64,000 bases of DNA from Cohnella sp. WQ 127256 (GCF_024519285.1 NZ_JAMZCY010000001.1:1550001-1614000); one strand, 5' to 3'; shown: positions 1-8,666, numbered from the stretch's first letter. Program-made: numbers and translations. The notes: generated by a model not told the origin, from the letters alone.

Positions 1-677
1 ATGTTTATACCGTCGGCTTTCAACTGCCGAATAACAGGAGCAGCTAGCTCCGCCTCGAATCCAGGCAACACTTGCCCTCCCCCCTCCAGTATCGTCACCT
101 CTGTTCCGAACTTGGCATACATCTGCCCTAGCTCTACACCAATGTATCCACCGCCGATAATGATCAGGCTGGCTGGAATATGAGAGAGCGATAACGCTTC
201 TGTGGAAGACAAGATGCGATCACCGAACGGCAATGCCTGCAGCTCAATCGGACGAGAACCCGTTGCCAGTATGACATGCTTAAAAGAAATAAGCTGATCC
301 ATTCCTGTGTGTTTAACGGCAATGGTATGCTCATCGATAAAACTTGCCTCTCCCTCCACAATCTCCACCCCGGCGGTTTTCAGCAAATATCTAACTCCAC
401 CGGCCTGCTTCGTCACGACCCCTTGTTTGAAAGCTTGAGCATTCTTAAAGAAAGCTGAACCATCAGTCTGACTCCACTGCCTATGCAATTCAAAGCGATG
501 TGCTTCGGCAATCAATGCTTTGGAAGGTATGCAGCCCACATGGGTGCAGACTCCACCAAGATGGGAGCGTTCAACAACTAACGTCTTCATCCCTAGCTGC
601 GCGGATCGCTGCGCCGCAACATATCCTCCTGGACCTGTTCCAATAACCAATGTGTCCACAGTTTGAAGCTTACTCAT
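1..677 (-). CDS. lpdA: Dihydrolipoyl dehydrogenase (E3)-type flavoprotein, 3' part beyond the window
   Basis: Reading leftwards from the ATG at 677 the frame stays open to the window edge, giving about 225 residues of a pyridine nucleotide-disulfide oxidoreductase. Visible are the N-terminal FAD-binding motif GTGPGG (residues 13-18), the redox-active disulfide CTHVGC followed by IPSKAL, the ATGSRP motif, and the second dinucleotide-binding motif IIGGGYIGVE for NAD. The family reoxidises lipoamide in 2-oxo-acid dehydrogenase or glycine-cleavage complexes. The CxxxxC spacing and the following IPSKAL fit lipoamide dehydrogenase, but the C-terminal His-Glu dyad is outside the window, so mercuric-reductase-like or other relatives cannot be excluded. 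A GGAGG-type ribosome site precedes the ATG. It diverges from the TetR gene at 875, whose product probably controls it through the inverted repeat at 707-750. Confidence 0.85.
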   Translation of the reverse strand, partial: MSKLQTVDTLVIGTGPGGYVAAQRSAQLGMKTLVVERSHLGGVCTHVGCIPSKALIAEAHRFELHRQWSQTDGSAFFKNAQAFKQGVVTKQAGGVRYLLKTAGVEIVEGEASFIDEHTIAVKHTGMDQLISFKHVILATGSRPIELQALPFGDRILSSTEALSLSHIPASLIIIGGGYIGVELGQMYAKFGTEVTILEGGGQVLPGFEAELAAPVIRQLKADGIN

Positions 678-706
678 TCCCCTAACACCTCCAATTAAAC
701 TGTACA

Positions 707-759
707 TTAAAATATGATGGTCGTAATATATTATAATCATCATATTTTAATCCAGTCAA
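707..759 (-). promoter_or_regulatory. Sigma-A promoter of the lpdA-like gene with embedded inverted-repeat operator
   Basis: On the minus strand TTGACT (759-754) and TATAAT (735-730) are 18 bp apart. A perfect 13-bp inverted repeat, TTAAAATATGATG (707-719) and CATCATATTTTAA (738-750), overlaps the spacer and the probable start site. That placement suits a repressor site, most simply for the divergently encoded TetR protein; the regulator assignment is inference. Confidence 0.7.
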
Positions 760-806
760 TAGATTCGTTTATTCTTTCTCTATAGCTAACGGCTGGCATA
801 AGAAAA

Positions 807-835
807 TTGACATGACTTATTATGATAACTATAAT
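807..835 (+). promoter_or_regulatory. Consensus sigma-A promoter for the TetR gene
   Basis: TTGACA (807-812) and TATAAT (830-835) are separated by 17 bp, a perfect consensus promoter about 40 bp upstream of the TetR start codon. The spacer and -10 hold TTATGATAACTATAA, an imperfect palindrome resembling the AT-rich repeat in front of the divergent gene, which suggests autoregulation. Confidence 0.7.
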
Positions 836-874
836 ATTTTAAAATAGATTTATACGTATCGGAGGGTCTGCTCG

Positions 875-1441
875 ATGCCATATCCTGAAGGTCATAAGTT
901 AAAAGTTAGAGGCAAGATCATCGAAAGTGCCGCTCAAGCTTTTCGTGCGAATGGAATTCGCGACATCAGTGTCCCTTTCATTATGAAAGGAGCCGGACTG
1001 ACTCATGGAGGGTTCTACTCGTACTTTGATAACAAAGATCAACTCGTCGCCGAAGCCTGCCAGTATGCCATCAGCGATACAATTGCGCTTTTGCAGAAAG
1101 CTGCTGACGAGGTGAAGCAAGGACCCAAAATCGATGCCATCATTGATTACTATTTAAGCCCGTATCACCGTGACAGAACTGAGATGGGCTGTATTCTACC
1201 TGCCCTTTCCAGTGAAATTTCCCGATCTTCAGATGAGGTTCGTCAGGTGTTCACCCACGAGCTGGAACGAATGATTGCATTCATTTCCAATGCAGCAAAA
1301 GTAGACACAGCCACAGGTAGCGTACTGCTTAGTACAATGGTCGGTACGCTAGTGCTTGCACGATCCGTTAATGATCTTTACCTCAGCGACAACCTTCTTT
1401 CGGCAGGCAAGCAGCATATCAAAGGACTAATTAAGACCTAA
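875..1441 (+). CDS. TetR/AcrR-family transcriptional regulator
   Basis: A 188-residue protein. The N-terminal ~50 residues form a typical TetR helix-turn-helix (VRGKIIESAAQAFRANG, then a recognition helix ending GGFYSYFDNKDQLV); the C-terminal helical domain is the ligand and dimer part. The GGFYSYF form is common in regulators next to oxidoreductases. The start is supported by GGAGGG eight bases before the ATG and by the consensus promoter at 807-835. It is divergent from the lpdA-like flavoprotein with operator-like repeats in the shared intergenic region, so it probably represses that gene and itself. The effector cannot be read from the sequence. Confidence 0.85.
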   Translation: MPYPEGHKLKVRGKIIESAAQAFRANGIRDISVPFIMKGAGLTHGGFYSYFDNKDQLVAEACQYAISDTIALLQKAADEVKQGPKIDAIIDYYLSPYHRDRTEMGCILPALSSEISRSSDEVRQVFTHELERMIAFISNAAKVDTATGSVLLSTMVGTLVLARSVNDLYLSDNLLSAGKQHIKGLIKT

Positions 1442-1480
1442 GCTCCGTTTGACCACAAAATAGATTCATATCTAAAAGCG

Positions 1481-1511
1481 AAACCACTCCAATGTCTGGA
1501 GTGGTTTCTTT
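1481..1511 (+). terminator. Rho-independent terminator after the TetR gene
   Basis: AAACCACTCC (1481-1490) pairs with GGAGTGGTTT (1498-1507) as a 10-bp stem, followed by CTTTAAAT. Confidence 0.8.
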
Positions 1512-1561
1512 AAATAATTTGGGAGCCAATAATTGCTATCACTTGACAGGCACCAATCTTA

Positions 1562-1614
1562 AAAAAGCGCTTGGAAAATTAAAAATAATCGTTATAATAC
1601 TTGTATACAAGTAT
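1562..1614 (+). promoter_or_regulatory. gnt operon promoter with GntR operator palindrome
   Basis: TTGGAA (1571-1576) and TATAAT (1593-1598), 16 bp apart, are followed at the expected start site by the perfect 18-bp palindrome ATACTTGTATACAAGTAT (1597-1614). To my knowledge this is the operator sequence described for GntR of Bacillus subtilis, released by gluconate. The core AAAGCGCTT at 1564-1572, overlapping the -35 box, resembles a catabolite-responsive element but misses the symmetric outer bases, so CcpA control is only possible. Confidence 0.8.
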
Positions 1615-1637
1615 ACTTAGTTGAGAAGGTGAAATTT

Positions 1638-2369
1638 ATGACCGAATCACGTGAATTTCTTTATCCCTCCAAATGGCTTTCAAAAGCCTCTGCTGGTGAT
1701 CGTGTATCATACGAGCTTAGAATGCGTATTATTTCCGGCCAGATTGAAAGCGGTACTATATTATCAGAAAACAAATTAGCTGCAGATTTTGCGGTAAGTC
1801 GCTCACCCATTCGGGAAGCGTTAAAAATACTAGCATCCGAAAATATTATCCGTTTAGAAAGAATGGGTGCAGTTGTTATTGGGTTATCAGATAAAGAAAT
1901 AGAAGAAATTTATGATGTCCGTTTACTTATAGAATCATTTGTATTTGAACGGCTTGTAAGGATAGACACAAATGAATTAGTAAAGGAACTTAGTAAAATA
2001 CTTGAAATGATGAAAATCTCAATTAAATATGGGGATGCTGATGAGTTTTCATATCAGGATGTCTTGTTCCATGAAACGATTATTCATTCCGTTAATCATT
2101 CCTACATCCTGATGATCTGGAATAATTTAAAACCTGTTATGGAAAGCTTCATTCTATTGTCTATGCGTAAGCGATTAAAGGATAAGGTTGAAGACTTTAC
2201 ACGGATTATAAGCAATCATGAGCTTTATATTGAAGCGATCAGAATCAAAGATAGAGACCTCATGATTAAGTCGTTACATGAAAACTTTGATGATGTTCAG
2301 GGTAAGGTAGAAGATCTATGGATATCGCAACAAATGCTTTCTAAAGGGGTAGTGCAGCAAAATGACTAA
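1638..2369 (+). CDS. gntR: Gluconate operon repressor GntR (GntR/FadR family)
   Basis: A GntR-family winged-helix domain occupies roughly the first 75 residues (YELRMRIISGQIESG, then SRSPIREALKIL), followed by an all-helical FCD-type effector domain. First gene of a gntR-gntK-gntP-gntZ operon, the same order as in B. subtilis, where GntR represses the operon until gluconate binds. A GTG at 1629 is in frame, but the ribosome site GAGAAGG (1623-1629) overlaps it; the ATG at 1638 lies at a normal distance and is chosen. The stop overlaps the gntK start by 8 bases, suggesting translational coupling. The self-operator is the palindrome at 1597-1614. Confidence 0.93.
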   Translation: MTESREFLYPSKWLSKASAGDRVSYELRMRIISGQIESGTILSENKLAADFAVSRSPIREALKILASENIIRLERMGAVVIGLSDKEIEEIYDVRLLIESFVFERLVRIDTNELVKELSKILEMMKISIKYGDADEFSYQDVLFHETIIHSVNHSYILMIWNNLKPVMESFILLSMRKRLKDKVEDFTRIISNHELYIEAIRIKDRDLMIKSLHENFDDVQGKVEDLWISQQMLSKGVVQQND

Positions 2370-3912
2370 CTATATGTTAGCTGTAGATATCGGAACCACA
2401 AGTACGAAAGCCGTTTTATTTACTGAAAAAGGCGAAGTCATCCAACAAGAAAATATTGGGTACCCTCTTCATACACCGGATATGTCGACAGCTGAACAAG
2501 ACCCAGAAGAAATATTCCAGGCAGTGCTACAAGCCATTTCGAATATTATGAAACATCATTCATATAACAAGCTCTTGTTTGTTTCATTTAGCAGTGCCAT
2601 GCATAGTGTCATTGCAATGGATGAAAATGACCTGCCGCTGACGCCTTGTATCACTTGGGCAGATAACCGAAGTGAAGCATGGGCACATAAAATAAAAGAT
2701 GAGTTGAATGGCCATGAAGTCTATAAGCGCACGGGAACACCGATTCACCCCATGTCACCTTTAACTAAAATAGCTTGGATTGTGAATGACCTGCCTGAAA
2801 CCGCTATCAAGGTTAAAAAATATATCGGAATAAAAGAATATATTTTCAAAAAGTTCTTTAATCAATATGTTGTCGATCACTCACTGGCATCTGCTATGGG
2901 CATGATGAATCTCAAAACACTAAATTGGGACGAAGAGGCTTTAAGAATTGCTGGTGTTACACCTGCCCAACTATCTGAGCTCGTACCCACAACCAAGATA
3001 TTTACTAACCTTGATTCAGATTTAGCAAAACAGATTGGTATCCATCCACAAACACCGTTTGTCATTGGTGCCAGCGATGGAGTCCTTTCTAATTTGGGTG
3101 TAAATGCGATACGTAAAGGTGAACTTGCCGTCACAATTGGGACAAGTGGTGCCATTCGGACCATTATTGACAAGCCGCAAACTGATGAACAGGGTAGAAT
3201 ATTTTGTTATGCCTTAACAGAAAATAACTGGGTAATCGGCGGGCCGGTAAACAACGGCGGCATGGTCCTTCGCTGGATCCGTGATGAGCTTGCCTCATCA
3301 GAAGTAGAAACAGCAAAAAGACTAGGAATTGATCCCTATGATGTTATCACTAAGATTGCTGAACGTGTAAGACCAGGGGCTGATGGATTGTTATTCCACC
3401 CATACCTCGCTGGTGAACGTGCACCATTATGGAATCCAGACGTACGCGGCTCATTCTTCGGTTTAACGATGTCACATAAAAAAGAACATATGATTCGAGC
3501 AGCCCTAGAAGGAGTCATTTACAACTTATACACCGTATTTTTAGCATTAACCGAATGTATGGACGGTCCTGTTACCCGAATTCAAGCTACTGGTGGCTTC
3601 GCTAGATCAGATGTTTGGCGGCAAATGCTGTCCGATATATTTAACTCTGAAGTAGTTGTTCCAGAAAGCTACGAAAGCTCTTGTCTAGGTGCTTGTATTT
3701 TAGGCTTATATGCCACCGGAAAAATTCAATCCTTTGAAGTCGTTTCTGATATGGTGGGCACTACAATCAAACACGCTCCAAAAGAAGAAGCAACAAAAGA
3801 ATACAAGGAATTACTGCAGATTTTTATTAGCCTATCTAAAGTATTAGAAGACGATTATACACGGATTGCCAATTATCAAAGAAGCTTAATCAAACAACAA
3901 CTTAGAAGTTAA
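2362..3912 (+). CDS. gntK: Gluconokinase (FGGY family)
   Basis: A 516-residue FGGY carbohydrate kinase that phosphorylates gluconate to 6-phosphogluconate with ATP in the cytoplasm. It opens with the ATP-binding signature AVDIGTTSTKAVLF (residues 6-19); further conserved blocks are ITWADNR (about 96), GASDG (about 236), TIGTSGAIR (about 260) and LAGERAPLWNP (about 350), followed by ALEGVIYNL and GGFARS. Length matches gluconokinases. Its place between the GntR repressor and the gluconate permease, with a 6-phosphogluconate dehydrogenase downstream, supports gluconate over xylulose or glycerol as substrate. Confidence 0.93.
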   Translation: MTNYMLAVDIGTTSTKAVLFTEKGEVIQQENIGYPLHTPDMSTAEQDPEEIFQAVLQAISNIMKHHSYNKLLFVSFSSAMHSVIAMDENDLPLTPCITWADNRSEAWAHKIKDELNGHEVYKRTGTPIHPMSPLTKIAWIVNDLPETAIKVKKYIGIKEYIFKKFFNQYVVDHSLASAMGMMNLKTLNWDEEALRIAGVTPAQLSELVPTTKIFTNLDSDLAKQIGIHPQTPFVIGASDGVLSNLGVNAIRKGELAVTIGTSGAIRTIIDKPQTDEQGRIFCYALTENNWVIGGPVNNGGMVLRWIRDELASSEVETAKRLGIDPYDVITKIAERVRPGADGLLFHPYLAGERAPLWNPDVRGSFFGLTMSHKKEHMIRAALEGVIYNLYTVFLALTECMDGPVTRIQATGGFARSDVWRQMLSDIFNSEVVVPESYESSCLGACILGLYATGKIQSFEVVSDMVGTTIKHAPKEEATKEYKELLQIFISLSKVLEDDYTRIANYQRSLIKQQLRS

Positions 3913-3931
3913 ATCACAAGGGGAAATTACA

Positions 3932-5278
3932 ATGCCATTAGTTACGGTAGCAATTGGAATTTTAGCGTTATTAGTGTTAATAATGGGCTTCAAATTAAAC
4001 ACCTTTATTTCATTAATCATTGTATCGTTCGGCGTCGCTTTAGCACTTGGAATGCCATTAGAGGAAATTGTAAAAACCATTGAAGCCGGATTAGGAGGAA
4101 CACTTGGTCACTTAGCGTTAATCTTTGGTCTAGGAGCAATGTTGGGTAAGTTAATCGCTGATTCTGGTGGCGCTCAAAGAATTGCCATGACCCTCGTTCA
4201 CAAATTTGGTGAAAAAAATATCCAATGGGCGGTCGTAGCTGCTTCATTCATTATTGGTGTGGCGTTATTTTTTGAAGTAGGTTTAGTGTTATTAATTCCA
4301 ATTGTATTCGCCATTTCAAGAGAAATAAAAGTTTCAATTTTATATCTCGGTATTCCGATGGCTGCAGCTTTATCCGTAACACACGGTTTCTTACCTCCTC
4401 ACCCAGGACCTACAGTTATTGCAGGTGAATATGGCGCGAATATTGGTGAGGTTTTACTTTACGGCTTGATTATTGCAATTCCAACAGTCCTTTTTGCTGG
4501 ACCATTATTTACTAAGCTAGCTAAAAAACTCGTACCTGCATCCTTTACGAAAACGGGTAATATTGCCTCTTTAGGTGAACAAAAAGAATTTAAATTGGAA
4601 AATACACCTGGATTTGGTGTCAGTGTTTTTACCGCAATGCTTCCTGTTATTTTGATGTCTATAGCTACGATTATTACTTTGCTTCAAAAAACATTAAAAT
4701 TTGAAGATAATAATTTACTAGCAGCTATCCGTTTTATTGGTGATGCATCAACTTCCATGTTGATTTCCTTACTAGTTGCTATCTACACCATGGGACTAGC
4801 AAGAAAAATTCCAATTAAAAATGTAATGGAATCGTGTACAACTGCTATTACTCATATTGGGATGATGCTCTTAATCATTGGGGGCGGCGGAGCCTTCAAA
4901 CAAGTATTGATTAATGGCGGTGTAGGTGACTATGTAGCCGAATTATTCAATGGAACTTCACTATCACCAATCTTGCTTGCCTGGATCATCGCTGCAATTT
5001 TACGAATTTCCTTAGGCTCTGCTACAGTTGCAGCTTTAACAACTGCTGGTTTGGTTATTCCGATCTTAGGACAATCTGACGTTAATCTTGCTTTAGTCGT
5101 GCTTGCAACCGGAGCAGGTAGTGTAATAGCTTCCCATGTTAACGATGCTGGTTTCTGGATGTTTAAAGAGTATTTTGGTCTAAGCATGAAAGAAACATTT
5201 GCAACATGGACATTGCTTGAAACCATCGTTTCTGTAGCTGGATTAGGATTCATTTTATTACTAAGTTTATTTGTATAA
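3932..5278 (+). CDS. gntP: Gluconate:H+ symporter GntP
   Basis: A 448-residue membrane protein with about 12 hydrophobic segments. It belongs to the GntP (gluconate permease) family and should carry gluconate across the cytoplasmic membrane with protons. Family features include the long opening hydrophobic stretch, GAMLGKLIADSGGAQRIA, HGFLPPHPGPT and, near the end, the segment SHVNDAGFW. A good ribosome site AAGGGG lies eight bases before the ATG, 19 bases after the gntK stop. Position in the operon fixes the likely substrate. Codon use is markedly AT-rich (many TTA and ATT codons), like the rest of this operon. Confidence 0.93.
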   Translation: MPLVTVAIGILALLVLIMGFKLNTFISLIIVSFGVALALGMPLEEIVKTIEAGLGGTLGHLALIFGLGAMLGKLIADSGGAQRIAMTLVHKFGEKNIQWAVVAASFIIGVALFFEVGLVLLIPIVFAISREIKVSILYLGIPMAAALSVTHGFLPPHPGPTVIAGEYGANIGEVLLYGLIIAIPTVLFAGPLFTKLAKKLVPASFTKTGNIASLGEQKEFKLENTPGFGVSVFTAMLPVILMSIATIITLLQKTLKFEDNNLLAAIRFIGDASTSMLISLLVAIYTMGLARKIPIKNVMESCTTAITHIGMMLLIIGGGGAFKQVLINGGVGDYVAELFNGTSLSPILLAWIIAAILRISLGSATVAALTTAGLVIPILGQSDVNLALVVLATGAGSVIASHVNDAGFWMFKEYFGLSMKETFATWTLLETIVSVAGLGFILLLSLFV

Positions 5279-5293
5279 AAGGGGTAAGAAGAA

Positions 5294-6706
5294 ATGTTGA
5301 ATACAATTGGTGTCATTGGATTAGGGGTAATGGGCAGTAATATCGCTTTAAACATGGCTAGTAAAGGTGAGCAAGTGGCTATCTATAATTATACGAGGGA
5401 TTTAACCGATCAACTTGTTGATAAAATTCAAGGTCAATTAAGTCAATTCATCCATCCCTACTATGAAATTCAAGAATTTGTTCAGTCCCTAGAAACTCCA
5501 AGAAAAATTTTCCTTATGGTCACAGCCGGCAAGCCGATCGATTCGGTGATAGGTGCATTAGTACCCTTTCTTGAAGCTGGAGATGTAATCATGGACGGTG
5601 GAAACTCCCATTTCGAAGATACTGAACGCAGATATGATGAATTGAGGTCACGAGGAATTGGTTATTTAGGAATTGGTATTTCCGGAGGCGAAGTTGGAGC
5701 TTTAGAAGGACCTTCGATCATGCCTGGTGGAGATAAAGACGTATACAATAAGGTAGCTCCTATTCTAACAAAAATAGCAGCCCAAGTGGACGACGATCCT
5801 TGCTGCGTTTATATTGGACCAAAAGGTTCAGGTCACTTTGTAAAGATGGTCCATAACGGAATCGAGTATGCAGATATGCAATTAATCGCAGAAGCCTATA
5901 CATTTTTAAGAAAAAGGTTAGATTTACCCGTTGATGAAATTGCCGAGATCTTTGAATCCTGGAATGAGGGTGAACTACAAAGTTATTTAATCCAAATCAC
6001 AGCTGAGATTTTACGGAAAAAGGATGAAATAACGGGCTTACCGCTGATCGATGTGATTCTTGATAAAACTGGGCAAAAAGGTACAGGTAAATGGACGAGC
6101 ATTCAGGCAATAGATAACGGTATCCCATCCTCTATTATTACAGAGTCTTTGTTTGCCCGTTATATCTCCTCCTTAAAAGAGGAACGGATTTATGCAGAAG
6201 ATATCCTATCCGGCCCTGAGATGGATCAGCCGAATTTAGATAAAGACTTGTGGATTGAGTACATTAGACAAGCCTTATATATGGGCAAAATTTGTGCCTA
6301 CGCGCAAGGATTTACACAATATAGAATGACTTCTGAACTTTACGAATGGGATTTACCTTTGAAGGATATTGCTCTTATTTTCCGTGGTGGTTGTATCATT
6401 CGTGCTGATTTTTTAAACGTAATAAGCGAAACATATCAATCACAGCCGAATCTGGCAAATTTATTAATAGCCCCCTATTTTGCTGAGAAGATTAAACAAT
6501 ATCAAATCGGATTGCGCAAAGTTGTCAGTGAGGGCATCAATACTGGAAACGCGTTACCATGCTTAAGTTCTTCCATTACTTATTACGATAACTATCGGAC
6601 AGGCATGTCAAATGCTAACCTTTTACAAGCACAACGGGACTATTTTGGTGCTCATACTTATGAACGAAGTGATGTAACAGGATTCTTTCACACCAACTGG
6701 CTGTGA
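5294..6706 (+). CDS. gntZ: 6-phosphogluconate dehydrogenase, decarboxylating
   Basis: A 470-residue 6-phosphogluconate dehydrogenase that converts 6-phosphogluconate to ribulose 5-phosphate and CO2 with NAD(P)+. N-terminal Rossmann motif GVIGLGVMGSNIALNMA, then the substrate-binding block MDGGNSHFEDTERR, GISGGEVGALEGPSIMPGG, the catalytic-Lys region GSGHFVKMVHNGIEYADMQ, and near the C-terminus YFGAHTYER. Length equals the usual family length. As the last operon gene it corresponds to B. subtilis gntZ, a second copy beside the housekeeping gndA. Together with gntK it feeds gluconate into the pentose phosphate pathway. Confidence 0.93.
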   Translation: MLNTIGVIGLGVMGSNIALNMASKGEQVAIYNYTRDLTDQLVDKIQGQLSQFIHPYYEIQEFVQSLETPRKIFLMVTAGKPIDSVIGALVPFLEAGDVIMDGGNSHFEDTERRYDELRSRGIGYLGIGISGGEVGALEGPSIMPGGDKDVYNKVAPILTKIAAQVDDDPCCVYIGPKGSGHFVKMVHNGIEYADMQLIAEAYTFLRKRLDLPVDEIAEIFESWNEGELQSYLIQITAEILRKKDEITGLPLIDVILDKTGQKGTGKWTSIQAIDNGIPSSIITESLFARYISSLKEERIYAEDILSGPEMDQPNLDKDLWIEYIRQALYMGKICAYAQGFTQYRMTSELYEWDLPLKDIALIFRGGCIIRADFLNVISETYQSQPNLANLLIAPYFAEKIKQYQIGLRKVVSEGINTGNALPCLSSSITYYDNYRTGMSNANLLQAQRDYFGAHTYERSDVTGFFHTNWL

Positions 6707-6740
6707 TCGGTATTAGAAAAGCATCATCCGCTTTTTCCAT

Positions 6741-6770
6741 CGTCTTCTGATAAATCAGAAGACGATTTTT
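6741..6770 (+). terminator. gnt operon terminator
   Basis: CGTCTTCTGA (6741-6750), a four-base loop and TCAGAAGACG (6755-6764) form a perfect 10-bp stem followed by ATTTTTTAA. It ends the gnt operon. Confidence 0.9.
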
Positions 6771-6823
6771 TAATGCTCTTGCGGTCAGCTTCTACAGAGT
6801 CTGACTTGAAATGCTTTCTAATC

Positions 6824-7612
6824 TTATCGATCTTGCAATGGCGGTTCCTGATCCAACCAATTCCATTCATTGTTTTCAACAAATAGGCTTACTGCCTGGC
6901 TATAATTAATTCCCCAATCTTGAAAGGAAGAGATCATATTCACAAAATCGGCTACTTTCTCTTTAGAGGGATCATTCATTAATTCATTCGCTTTTTGAAG
7001 AAAGGCATCTGGTTTTTCATCTGCTTTATCAACAAATTGCATCAATGACTTATGACAAGGAAAAAGAATTCTATTGTGAGCCAAAACCATTCTTGAAGCG
7101 AATAGTACTAAATTGCTTATTGAGTGCTTTTCTAAATAAGTGTTTTCCTGTTCTAATGATTGAATTGCAAAGTAATTTCCATAAAGTAGCACTTGTGCAT
7201 AAAAATCAATAAGATTCTTTGATCTATTGGTTTCTTGGTAAATAGGGATTTGTTTTACAACCTCTTCCACGCCCAATAATCTTGAATAGACAACAGTTGC
7301 ACCCATAAAGGACGCTCTTGTTGGTTCGCTACCTTGTAATGCTGCTTTTACTAAAAAGTTATAGCTGATGATCTTCCCGTCTATATAACCCCCAGGATAA
7401 TCACAAATTTCACGATTGTAGAAAAATAAGTTATTCTCTTTTTTCCGAATGTTAAATTCATCGTCTGTCACAACAAGATACACATCGATATCTGAGCTAT
7501 CTTTTGCTGTTCCCTTAGCTATTGATCCAGCAACAATAATGGCTAGAAATTCTTCTTTGCTTTTTAATAAGTCGATCAATTTACTTATTGCTAACTGATG
7601 ATGTTCTTTCAT
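6824..7612 (-). CDS. Nucleotidyltransferase-domain protein
   Basis: An N-terminal nucleotidyltransferase core of the Pol-beta superfamily is visible as VAGSIAKGTAKDSSDIDVYLVV: the GS helix followed by the two metal-binding aspartates in DIDVY. The rest (about 200 residues) is helical and may bind substrate. The frame opens further upstream to a TTG at 7678, but the ATG at 7612 has AAAGGA at a good distance and is preferred. It may belong to a unit with the Fra-like gene upstream (53-base gap). Relatives include aminoglycoside adenylyltransferases and minimal nucleotidyltransferases; no substrate can be named. Confidence 0.75.
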   Translation of the reverse strand: MKEHHQLAISKLIDLLKSKEEFLAIIVAGSIAKGTAKDSSDIDVYLVVTDDEFNIRKKENNLFFYNREICDYPGGYIDGKIISYNFLVKAALQGSEPTRASFMGATVVYSRLLGVEEVVKQIPIYQETNRSKNLIDFYAQVLLYGNYFAIQSLEQENTYLEKHSISNLVLFASRMVLAHNRILFPCHKSLMQFVDKADEKPDAFLQKANELMNDPSKEKVADFVNMISSFQDWGINYSQAVSLFVENNEWNWLDQEPPLQDR

Positions 7613-7665
7613 TGAGTATTTTCCTTTCATATCAGAAGAAACCTCTATGGACTTTTCTGTTTTTT

Positions 7666-8037
7666 TTATTTCCGCCAAAACGTTGAACAGTCTGCTTTAT
7701 CTATAATATTAAACTCGATCATTTGCTCAAGTAATGTGAAATCAACCGGACTATCCCATTTGATACGAACCAGCTCCTTAGTGTGATCATAGCCAGATTG
7801 TACAATTTTGTAAGAAAAATGTATAATCCCTGCCTTTTCTGGGGCAACAGCCAAATGATGTTTGGCCACGCTAAAGCCAATTATAAATGTGCCATGATCG
7901 GTAAACATAGGCTGATTCCACGCAACTTTTGGTATTAAGGATGGAAATTTATTCGTTACCCAAGCCAAAACCTCTTCCGTTCGGGTCCGGTGCTGCGGGT
8001 TTTTAATCTGCGCTAAATATTCAGCAAAAACTTCCAT
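7666..8037 (-). CDS. DUF1801 protein, YdhG/Fra-like iron chaperone
   Basis: A 123-residue single-domain protein of the DUF1801 family. The pattern MEVFAEYLAQI, KFPSLIPKVAWNQPMF, FIIGFSVAKHHLAVAP and the C-terminal REL-type LVRIKWDSPVD matches B. subtilis YdhG (Fra), described as a frataxin-like intracellular iron chaperone for Fe-S and haem assembly. A strong ribosome site AGGAGG lies seven bases before the ATG. It is shorter than some relatives. Assignment to the family is firm; the iron role is by homology only. Confidence 0.8.
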   Translation of the reverse strand: MEVFAEYLAQIKNPQHRTRTEEVLAWVTNKFPSLIPKVAWNQPMFTDHGTFIIGFSVAKHHLAVAPEKAGIIHFSYKIVQSGYDHTKELVRIKWDSPVDFTLLEQMIEFNIIDKADCSTFWRK

Positions 8038-8096
8038 GTTGTTGCCTCCTAAAATAAAATTATACTGTTGATAGTTAGTCTCAAAAGAAGTAGTTC

Positions 8097-8528
8097 TTAA
8101 AAAGATATCATTGCCCCATATTCATTAAATATTGAAGTCGGATTCCACGCAACTTCCCATGAATTATACTCTGGATCCATAAAATGTCCTGTTCTTCCCC
8201 CCCAGAATGCATCACTTGGCTCCTTAACGATCTTACCGCCCTTGTTCTTTACTTGATTAATAATCAGATCTACGTCTTTGATTTCATCCACATTAATCGA
8301 GAGGGTTACACCTTTAAACTGAATCGGAGCATCTGAAATTTCTAGTCCTGCATCCTTCAGTAATTCTTCCATTGGATAAATAGACAGTAAAACGCCTGAA
8401 GTCTTAAAAACGGCATAGTTATCTGAACTTATTTCTGTTTCGGTCCACCCTAAGCCTTGATAGAACTTTCTGAGTACTGGGACATTCTTTGCTCCGATTG
8501 TAATGAGGCTGACTCTAGCCGGAATCAT
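8097..8528 (-). CDS. VOC-family protein (glyoxalase/bleomycin-resistance fold)
   Basis: A 143-residue vicinal-oxygen-chelate protein made of two beta-alpha-beta-beta-beta units (KNVPVLRKFYQGLGW in the first, IINQVKNKGGKIVKEP and GHFMDPEYNSWEVAWN in the second). Members include glyoxalases, fosfomycin and bleomycin resistance proteins and dioxygenases; the substrate cannot be told. The context is unusual: the start codon overlaps the stop of a 40-residue ORF (8525-8647), itself preceded by a terminator hairpin and a 28-residue leader ORF. This looks like an inducible attenuation arrangement. Confidence 0.85.
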   Translation of the reverse strand: MIPARVSLITIGAKNVPVLRKFYQGLGWTETEISSDNYAVFKTSGVLLSIYPMEELLKDAGLEISDAPIQFKGVTLSINVDEIKDVDLIINQVKNKGGKIVKEPSDAFWGGRTGHFMDPEYNSWEVAWNPTSIFNEYGAMISF

Positions 8529-8647
8529 ATTAAAATTCCTACTTTCTTTATTCTTTTTCCTGCAAAAAATACAATGTAACCTTTTTCTAAATTATGAATT
8601 GCTCTTAATCTAATATACGGTTCTGCAACTCTTTTGTACAAATACAA
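8525..8647 (-). CDS. Small 40-residue ORF translationally coupled to the VOC gene
   Basis: The frame begins at a TTG (8647) eight bases after a strong GGAGG ribosome site and ends in a TGA sharing bases with the VOC ATG (ATGA overlap). The product is small and basic with the pattern KRVAEPYIRLRAIHNLEKGY. No domain is recognised. It may be a real microprotein or only a coupling ORF that loads ribosomes onto the VOC gene. Confidence 0.5.
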   Translation of the reverse strand: MYLYKRVAEPYIRLRAIHNLEKGYIVFFAGKRIKKVGILI

Positions 8648-8666
8648 TGAAAACACCTCCAGATAT

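Noticed and set aside
1562-1575. CcpA cre site before gntR
   Set aside because: The core AAAGCGCTT fits, but the symmetric outer TG/CA bases are missing, so it is mentioned only as a possibility.
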